Positions 58,849 through 64,000 of a stretch of 64,000 nucleotides of DNA are shown piece by piece. The DNA is taken from assembly GCF_000383595.1 (NCBI RefSeq), contig NZ_KB911581.1:7089519-7153518 (forward strand), read 5' to 3'. The notes below the pieces were generated by a model. That model was not told where the DNA came from. It saw only the letters and a program-made list of their open reading frames with translations, and ran no database searches. Position 1 is the stretch's first letter. The number at the start of each line of letters is the position of its first letter. A program made the position numbers and the translations under genes. Origin of the DNA: Streptomyces bottropensis ATCC 25435 (lineage in GTDB: Bacteria > Actinomycetota > Actinomycetes > Streptomycetales > Streptomycetaceae).

Positions 58849-61220
58849 CCGCCCTCTACGGGGAGCGTCCGGCACAGGCGCCGAGAACGCACGACCGGCG
58901 GCTCGTGGGATTCCGCAGCCATCTCAGAGCGGAGGTCGTCGCCGACGACGCGGCCTATCTGCTGTCCGACCGGGGGGTGACCGCTCTGCAGGGCGATCAC
59001 ATAGAGGCTCTGGTGCCCCTGCTGGACGGCACCAGGGACCTGACGTCCGTGCTGCGGGACGCGGCCCCCGAGATTCCTCCCGAGCGGGTGGGGCGCCTGA
59101 TCGGGCGGCTCGCGCAGGCCGGTCTCGTGGGGTACTCGGCACCGGCTTCGGCCGGCGGCTGCGACGACCCGACGCGGCCCGCCCACGCGTACTGGGAGCT
59201 GGCCGGGCTGGACGGCACGGCGGCCCTCGGGCGGGTGGCCGCCGCTCCGCTGGACGTCCTGACGGTGGGCGGCGCGAACGCCGAGGGAGTGGTGGAGGCG
59301 TGCCGGGCCGCGGGACTGGCGATCTCCGGTGACGGCCACGGTGCGCACCATGTGGTCGGGGACGACGCCACCCGGCTGTCCCTCGTCGTCTGCGACGACT
59401 ACCTGAACCCCGAGCTGCGCGAGATCGACGCCCTGCACCGGGCCACGGGGCGGTCCTGGCTGCTGGCCAGGCCCGGTGCCTCCACCGCGTGGGTCGGCCC
59501 GGTGTTCCGGCCGGGCGCCGGCCCCTGCTGGTCCTGCCTGGCCCACCGGCTGCGCGGCCACCGGCTGTGCGAGGCCCCGGTGCGGCGGGCGCTCGGTCTG
59601 ACCGGGCCGGTGCCCCGGCCAGCCGCCCAGGTGCCGCCGACCGCCGCCGCGGCCGCGCAGCTCACCGCGCTGGAGACGGCGAAGTGGCTGGCCGGTTACC
59701 GCTATCCGGGCCAGTCGGCGGTCCTGACCCTGGACACCCTCGCCCTGACGACCCGTCATCACGAGCTGCGGCGCCGCCCCCAGTGCCCGGACTGCGGCGA
59801 CCCCGGCCTCGTCGCGCGGCAGGTGCGGCAGCCGGTGACGCTCGCCTCCCGGCCCAAGGCGCCGCGCGCCGGAGGGGGGCATCGGGCGCACTCCCCGCAG
59901 GAGGTCCGCGACCGCTACCAGCACCTGGTCAGCCCGGTGACCGGGGTGATCGAGGAGATACGCCGGGACCCGCGGGCCCCGGAAGGTCTGCACTGCTACC
60001 TGGCGGGCCGCAACGCCGCGCTGGGCGGGACCGACCTGGCACGGCTGCGGGCCGGTCTGCGTCAGCTCAGCGGCGGCAAGGGCGCCACCGCGCTGGACGC
60101 CGAGGTGAGCGCCATGTGCGAGGCGCTGGAGCGGTACAGCGGTACCCTCCAGGGGGACGAGCCGCGCGTGCGGGACAGCCTGCGCGGTCTGGGGGACGCG
60201 GCCGTCTCCCCGGACGCCTGCCAGTTGTTCGCCGCCCGGCAGTTCCGTGACCGCGAGCGGTGGAACGCCCTGCACGGCGCGTTCCAGTACGTTCCCGAAC
60301 CCTTCGACGACCGGGCTCCGGTCGACTGGACCCCGGTGTGGTCCCTCACCGAGGGCCGGCAGCGGCTGCTGCCCACCGGCATGCTGTACTTCCCGGGCTC
60401 GCTGGACGGGGCCTGCCCGCCGGTCGCGGGGCGTCGCTCGCTGCGCGCCGACTCCAACGGCAACGCCGCGGGCAGCAGTCCCGAGGACGCGATCCTGCAC
60501 GGCTTCCTGGAACTCGTCGAGCGGGACGCCGTGGCCCTGTGGTGGTACAACCGCACCCGTCAGCCGGGCGTACGGCTGGACGGCCCGGGCGGTTTCGGTG
60601 ACGGCTGGAGCGAGGAACTGCTCGACGTGTACCGGCACATGAACCGTGAGGTGTGGGCACTGGACCTCACCTCCGACCTGGGTATTCCGGTGTTCGCGGC
60701 CCTCTCGCGGCGCACCGACAAGCCCGCCGAGGACATCATGTTCGGGTTCGGCGCGCACTTCGACCCGGCCGTCGCGCTGCGCCGCGCCCTGACCGAGATG
60801 AACCAGTTACTCCCCGCGGTCATCGGCGCCGGGCCCGACGGCACGGGCTACGGCTCGACGGACCCCGAGCCGCTCGGCTGGTGGTGGGGGGCGACCGTCG
60901 CCACCCAGCCCTACCTGCTGCCCGACCCCGCGCAACCGGCGCGCGGCCCGGCCGACTTCGTCTTCCGCGACCGTCCGGACCTGCGGGAGGACGTCGAGGA
61001 CGTGGTGGAGCTGCTGCGCGGGCACGGCATGGATCTGCTGGTGCTCGACCAGACCAGGCCCGACCTCGGGATTCCGGTCATGAAGGTCGTCGTACCGGGG
61101 CTGCGCCACTTCTGGGCCCGGTACGCGCCGGGCCGGCTGTTCGACGTACCGGTGCGGTTGGGCCGACTGGCCGCGCCGACCCCGTACGAGGACCTGAACC
61201 CCGTCCCTCTGTTCGTCTGA
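58845..61220 (+). CDS. TOMM cyclodehydratase: fused E1-like leader-binding domain and YcaO
   Basis: A 791-residue fusion. Residues ~1-375 form the E1-like/ocin-ThiF-like partner with paired Cys motifs (C-W-S-C near 227 and C-P-D-C near 313) that bind structural zinc. Residues ~385-791 are YcaO with the ATP-site segments G-G-K-G-A-T (410) followed by E-V-S-A-M-C-E-A-L-E-R and S-N-G-N-A-A-G (536) with F-L-E-L-V-E-R-D-A, and a Pro-containing C terminus (L-N-P-V-P-L-F-V). It makes azolines from Cys/Ser/Thr of the precursor encoded just upstream. GTG start overlaps the precursor stop (GTGA). One TTA codon at 60807-60809 (M-N-Q-L) suggests bldA control. Confidence 0.9.
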   Translation: MTALYGERPAQAPRTHDRRLVGFRSHLRAEVVADDAAYLLSDRGVTALQGDHIEALVPLLDGTRDLTSVLRDAAPEIPPERVGRLIGRLAQAGLVGYSAPASAGGCDDPTRPAHAYWELAGLDGTAALGRVAAAPLDVLTVGGANAEGVVEACRAAGLAISGDGHGAHHVVGDDATRLSLVVCDDYLNPELREIDALHRATGRSWLLARPGASTAWVGPVFRPGAGPCWSCLAHRLRGHRLCEAPVRRALGLTGPVPRPAAQVPPTAAAAAQLTALETAKWLAGYRYPGQSAVLTLDTLALTTRHHELRRRPQCPDCGDPGLVARQVRQPVTLASRPKAPRAGGGHRAHSPQEVRDRYQHLVSPVTGVIEEIRRDPRAPEGLHCYLAGRNAALGGTDLARLRAGLRQLSGGKGATALDAEVSAMCEALERYSGTLQGDEPRVRDSLRGLGDAAVSPDACQLFAARQFRDRERWNALHGAFQYVPEPFDDRAPVDWTPVWSLTEGRQRLLPTGMLYFPGSLDGACPPVAGRRSLRADSNGNAAGSSPEDAILHGFLELVERDAVALWWYNRTRQPGVRLDGPGGFGDGWSEELLDVYRHMNREVWALDLTSDLGIPVFAALSRRTDKPAEDIMFGFGAHFDPAVALRRALTEMNQLLPAVIGAGPDGTGYGSTDPEPLGWWWGATVATQPYLLPDPAQPARGPADFVFRDRPDLREDVEDVVELLRGHGMDLLVLDQTRPDLGIPVMKVVVPGLRHFWARYAPGRLFDVPVRLGRLAAPTPYEDLNPVPLFV

Positions 61221-61273
61221 CTGTTCGTCCGGAACGGCGCCCCACCGCCGTTCCCGTCCCTCAGGAGCCCCCG

Positions 61274-62899
61274 ATGTCCGCCGAAAGGCCGTTCAGCTCA
61301 GCCGCGACGACGCGGAGCGACAGGCGCTGTGTCGCCCTGTGGTCGCTCCGCGAGGACGTTCTGGTGGACATGGGGGGTGCGGACGGTTCCGTGGTGCTCT
61401 CCGGGCGGTGGGGGGAGTCCCGGCTGCTCCGGGCGGGCCCGCTGGTGCGCGAGGCCCTGCGGCGGATGAGTCTCGGCCCGATCTCGCTGGCCAACGTGGT
61501 GGCCGAGATGGCCGCCGAAGGCACCGTGCGCCCCTCCTCCCCCGGGGGGCGCACGGCCGGCGCCGCGGACGAGCAGGCCGAGATACTGATGCTGCTGCAC
61601 CGGTTGCGGCACCTGGTGGTGCGCTCGCTGATGCTGGAGGACGCCGAGCAGCCGCTGCTGTCGGTGGTCCCGATCGTGCAGTCCGCGCGGTACCGGCCGG
61701 ACACCGTCGACCGGGACCGTCCGGTGCGGCTGTCCCGCTTCGCGTTCCTGCGCAGCGAGGGCGAGGGCTTCGTCCTGGAGAGCCCCGTGTCGCTGTACCG
61801 GGTCGTGGTGCACGGTCCGGAGGCCGCCTGGGTGATCGGGATGCTCGGCCGCGCGCACACCGTCGACGAGATCACGGCGGCCGTCCCCCTGCCCGCCCCG
61901 GCGGTCGCGGAGATCATCGCCTATCTGCTGGGGACCGGCATGCTCCTCGCCTCCGAGCGGGTGCCCGCCGAGGGAGACCTCCCGAGCCGGGCGGGCGCGG
62001 ACGAGGACGGCAGAGGCGGCGGCGCCGTCCCGACGTTCGCGGAGGACCAGGACCCGGCGCTGCTGTCGTGGGGCGCCGTCGACCTGCTCTTCCACAGCCG
62101 CTCCACCCTCGGCCGGCACGACGCGGACTTCGGCGCCACCTATCCGCTCGCCGACCGCCTGCCCCCCGCCCCGGCCGTCAAGCCGCTGCCGGACGGACCG
62201 CGCTTCTTGCTGCCCCGGCCCTGTCTGAGCGAGGTGGCGGCCGCGGATCCGCCGCTCACCACCGTGGTGGAGGAGCGGCACAGCATCCGGTCCTACGGCT
62301 CGGAGCCGCTCACCGCCGCCGTCCTGGGCGAGTTCCTGTACCGGGCCCTGCGGGTCCGCGGCCTGCACGAGCAGCCCGGCGAGGGCCGGCACGCGGAGGG
62401 GTACACCGACCGGCCGTATCCCAGCGGCGGCCGCGCCTACGAGCTCGAGTTCTACCTCACCGTCCGGGACTGCGCCGGCATCCCCTCGGGCACCCACTAC
62501 TACGCGCCGCTGGAGCACTGCCTGGTGCACCTCGGCGAGGGCGCGACGGACGCGGCGACGGTTGAACTGCTCGCGGAGGCGCAGATCAGCGCCGGGCTGG
62601 ACGCACCGCCCCCCGTGGTCATCACCATCACCTCGCGCATCCACCGGCTGTCGTGGAAGTACAGCGGCCTCCCCTACTCCCTGACGCTGAAGCACGTCGG
62701 CGCGGTGATCCAGAACCTGTATCTGATCGGGACCGCGATGGGGCTGGCCTCCTGCGCCCTCGGCAGCGGCGACATCGAACTGGCCGCCCGCACCACCGGA
62801 ACCGACTGGCTCACCGAGCCGAGCGTGGGCGGCTTCGCCCTGGGGGTGACCCCTCAGCCGTCAGCAAGCATCCACGTAAAGCACACAGTTGATCCATGA
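61274..62899 (+). CDS. SagB-type flavin-dependent azoline dehydrogenase
   Basis: A 541-residue protein. Residues ~325-535 are a nitroreductase-fold FMN domain of the SagB type: V-E-E-R-H-S-I-R-S-Y, Y-P-S-G-G-R-A-Y-E-L-E and L-K-H-V-G-A-V-I-Q-N-L-Y-L. The N-terminal ~270 residues are an extra domain seen in actinobacterial SagB forms. It should oxidise azolines made by the YcaO protein to azoles. AGGAGCC precedes the ATG at 61274; it follows the cyclodehydratase after 53 bases. Confidence 0.85.
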   Translation: MSAERPFSSAATTRSDRRCVALWSLREDVLVDMGGADGSVVLSGRWGESRLLRAGPLVREALRRMSLGPISLANVVAEMAAEGTVRPSSPGGRTAGAADEQAEILMLLHRLRHLVVRSLMLEDAEQPLLSVVPIVQSARYRPDTVDRDRPVRLSRFAFLRSEGEGFVLESPVSLYRVVVHGPEAAWVIGMLGRAHTVDEITAAVPLPAPAVAEIIAYLLGTGMLLASERVPAEGDLPSRAGADEDGRGGGAVPTFAEDQDPALLSWGAVDLLFHSRSTLGRHDADFGATYPLADRLPPAPAVKPLPDGPRFLLPRPCLSEVAAADPPLTTVVEERHSIRSYGSEPLTAAVLGEFLYRALRVRGLHEQPGEGRHAEGYTDRPYPSGGRAYELEFYLTVRDCAGIPSGTHYYAPLEHCLVHLGEGATDAATVELLAEAQISAGLDAPPPVVITITSRIHRLSWKYSGLPYSLTLKHVGAVIQNLYLIGTAMGLASCALGSGDIELAARTTGTDWLTEPSVGGFALGVTPQPSASIHVKHTVDP

Positions 62900-62978
62900 G
62901 TCCTGCATCTAATACTTAAAGTTCATAGTTCCCGCTTAGACTGATCGCTCCTTGATCCCGTTCGTGTGAGGGGTATTC
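62900..62978 (+). promoter_or_regulatory. AT-richer gap with possible promoter before the sensor kinase
   Basis: This 79-base gap is much less GC rich than its surroundings and contains TAATAC (62910-62915) and TAGACT (62937-62942), both plausible -10 hexamers, with TTGATC at 62889-62894 upstream. A separate promoter for the kinase gene is likely but the exact pair is unclear. Confidence 0.4.
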
Positions 62979-64000
62979 ATGGAGGCAGCCGCGCCGGACG
63001 CGGAGACAGACGCCGACATTTCCTTAAAGGACCCCGCCGACGGCGGGGTCGGCGGCAATCCCCCTCTCTCGGCGGCGGTGCGGTTCCTGGGCCTCAGTGC
63101 CCCGCCGCCCCGGCTCGCCCGAAGCGTCGTTCTCGTCGTCGAGTGCGGGTTCGTCCTGACCGGCTTCCTGAACATCGCGGACGCCGAGCCCGGACCGCTC
63201 ACCCTGGTCGCCTCGGCGTTCGGTTTCAGCCTGGTCTTCCTTCTCCAACTGGTGCACACCGCACAGCGGTTCCGGCGATTCCGGGCCCGCTGGTACCGGT
63301 GGACACTCACCCTCCAGGCTCTGATCACCTATCTGCCGCTGTTCGCCCTGGGCTTCGGGTGGGGCGGGATGGCGGGATTCCTGGGCGCCTCCCTCCTGCT
63401 CGTACTCCGGCAGACGGTGGCCTGGCCGCTGTTCGGGCTGGTCGCCGTGGCGGCCGCCGCGACCGGGCCGCTGCTGGGCATGGACCTCGTCGGCTCGGTG
63501 TACATCGCCGTCTCCACCGTGCTGACGGGACTGATCGTGTACGGCCTGAACCGGCTCGCCCAGCTGGTGGTCGAGGTGCACGCGGCCCAGACGGAACTCG
63601 CCCGGCTGGCCGTCACCCAGGAGCGGCTCCGCTTCGCGCGTGACCTGCACGACCTGCTCGGCTTCAGCCTGTCCGCCGTGACCCTCAAGAGCGAACTGGC
63701 GTGCCGTCTGGTGCCCGCGGCCCCCGAGCGGGCCCTGGAGGAGCTCCGGAGCATCCTGGAGATCTCCCGGCAGGCGCTCGCCGACGTACGCACGGTCGCC
63801 CGCGGCTACCGGGACATGTCGCTGACCACCGAGGCGGTGTCGGCGCAGGCCGTCCTGGCGGCCGCCGGCATCCAGGCGGAGGTGCGGTGCCGTGTGGACC
63901 TCCCCGAGGGGGACGTGAACACCATCATGGCCACCGTGCTCCGGGAGGCCATCACCAATCTGCTGCGCCACAGCAAGGCGGAGCACTGCCGGATCGAGAG
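62979..64000 (+). CDS. Sensor histidine kinase, NarL/DesK type (3' truncated)
   Basis: The first 340 codons of a histidine kinase, cut by the window end. About five or six hydrophobic segments cover residues ~45-185, followed by a coiled region and the HisKA_3 dimerisation motif R-D-L-H-D-L-L-G-F-S-L-S with the phosphoacceptor His at residue 224. The start of the ATPase domain (REAITNLLRHSKAEHC) is at the edge. GAGGGG precedes the ATG at 62979. Codon 16 is TTA (63024-63026). Its response regulator should lie just beyond the window; as it follows the RiPP genes it may sense the product or control its synthesis. Confidence 0.85.
   Translation, partial: MEAAAPDAETDADISLKDPADGGVGGNPPLSAAVRFLGLSAPPPRLARSVVLVVECGFVLTGFLNIADAEPGPLTLVASAFGFSLVFLLQLVHTAQRFRRFRARWYRWTLTLQALITYLPLFALGFGWGGMAGFLGASLLLVLRQTVAWPLFGLVAVAAAATGPLLGMDLVGSVYIAVSTVLTGLIVYGLNRLAQLVVEVHAAQTELARLAVTQERLRFARDLHDLLGFSLSAVTLKSELACRLVPAAPERALEELRSILEISRQALADVRTVARGYRDMSLTTEAVSAQAVLAAAGIQAEVRCRVDLPEGDVNTIMATVLREAITNLLRHSKAEHCRIE

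Noticed and set aside
59777..62695. Cys-poor long frames opposite the YcaO and SagB genes
   Set aside because: They are shadows of strongly supported enzymes and contain no motif.
1..64000. tRNA or rRNA genes, CRISPR arrays, insertion sequences, prophage or integrase genes
   Set aside because: Looked for on both strands; no cloverleaf-like segments, regularly spaced repeats, transposase-like motifs or att-type duplications were seen. A computed search would be more sensitive.

Overview
The window is a stretch of a high-GC actinomycete chromosome, almost certainly Streptomyces. The evidence is GC-saturated third codon positions, many GTG and TTG starts with four-base stop/start overlaps, SARP, MEDS/STAS and FxSxx-COOH genes, rare TTA codons, and a GntR-matC-matB-carboxyltransferase block followed shortly by an mbl-like gene, an order recalled from Streptomyces coelicolor. 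All calls come from reading the sequence; no search was run.

Layout. (1) 1-9400: a tightly coupled plus-strand operon. It holds the end of a methyltransferase, a giant AftD-like arabinofuranosyltransferase, a condensation-domain-like acyltransferase, a methyltransferase, a DMT-type membrane protein, a Trm112-like zinc protein, an FkbM methyltransferase and a conserved hypothetical; it looks like an envelope glycan assembly and decoration operon. (2) 9590-19296: regulators and housekeeping genes. These are a MEDS-STAS protein with an anti-sigma-type ATPase, a LuxR-type ATPase regulator, an ATP-grasp ligase, a DUF3152 protease-like lipid-anchored or membrane protein, a MerR-PP2C fusion, an AbiEii-type nucleotidyltransferase with an unknown partner, and a GntR regulator. 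(3) 19366-23936: malonate uptake and activation (matC, matB, fused carboxyltransferase), with palindromic operator candidates between the GntR gene and matC. (4) 24166-25212: mbl-like actin homologue.

(5) 25480-35743: the most unusual part. A SLOG-type nucleotide-sensor candidate faces a two-module SLATT (DUF4231) membrane protein. Next to them is a complete FxSxx-COOH locus: a 59-residue peptide ending F-T-S-S-I, a FxsBH radical SAM enzyme with an apparently inactivated hydroxylase extension, an AAC(3)-family acetyltransferase, the TIR-like FxsC, and a 1316-residue ParA-TIR-NB-ARC-TPR protein. The peptide gene is preceded by a terminator-like hairpin with a T-run and followed by another hairpin covering the region before fxsB. 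Together this resembles a RiPP-guided conflict or signalling island.

(6) 35794-41296: alpha/beta hydrolase, Tat-exported ketosteroid-dehydrogenase-like flavoprotein, a cyclase-GNAT fusion, and a LysR regulator whose start codon abuts a perfect 10-bp inverted repeat.

(7) 41353 to the end: a RiPP-type biosynthetic cluster not recognised as any known one. It has a TetR/MMPL pair, FAD monooxygenase, P450, MFS exporters, a set of three coupled genes (KASIII-like acyltransferase, AMP ligase, PLP decarboxylase fused to an ACP), SRPBCC and DUF2568 proteins, type II thioesterase, SARP activator, an NHLP-type precursor peptide, a fused E1-like/YcaO cyclodehydratase, a SagB-type dehydrogenase, and the start of a sensor kinase. 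The YcaO gene and the kinase gene each carry one TTA codon, so the cluster is probably bldA dependent. The logical working model is an azol(in)e-containing peptide that also receives, or is made beside, an ACP-borne decarboxylated amino-acyl group.
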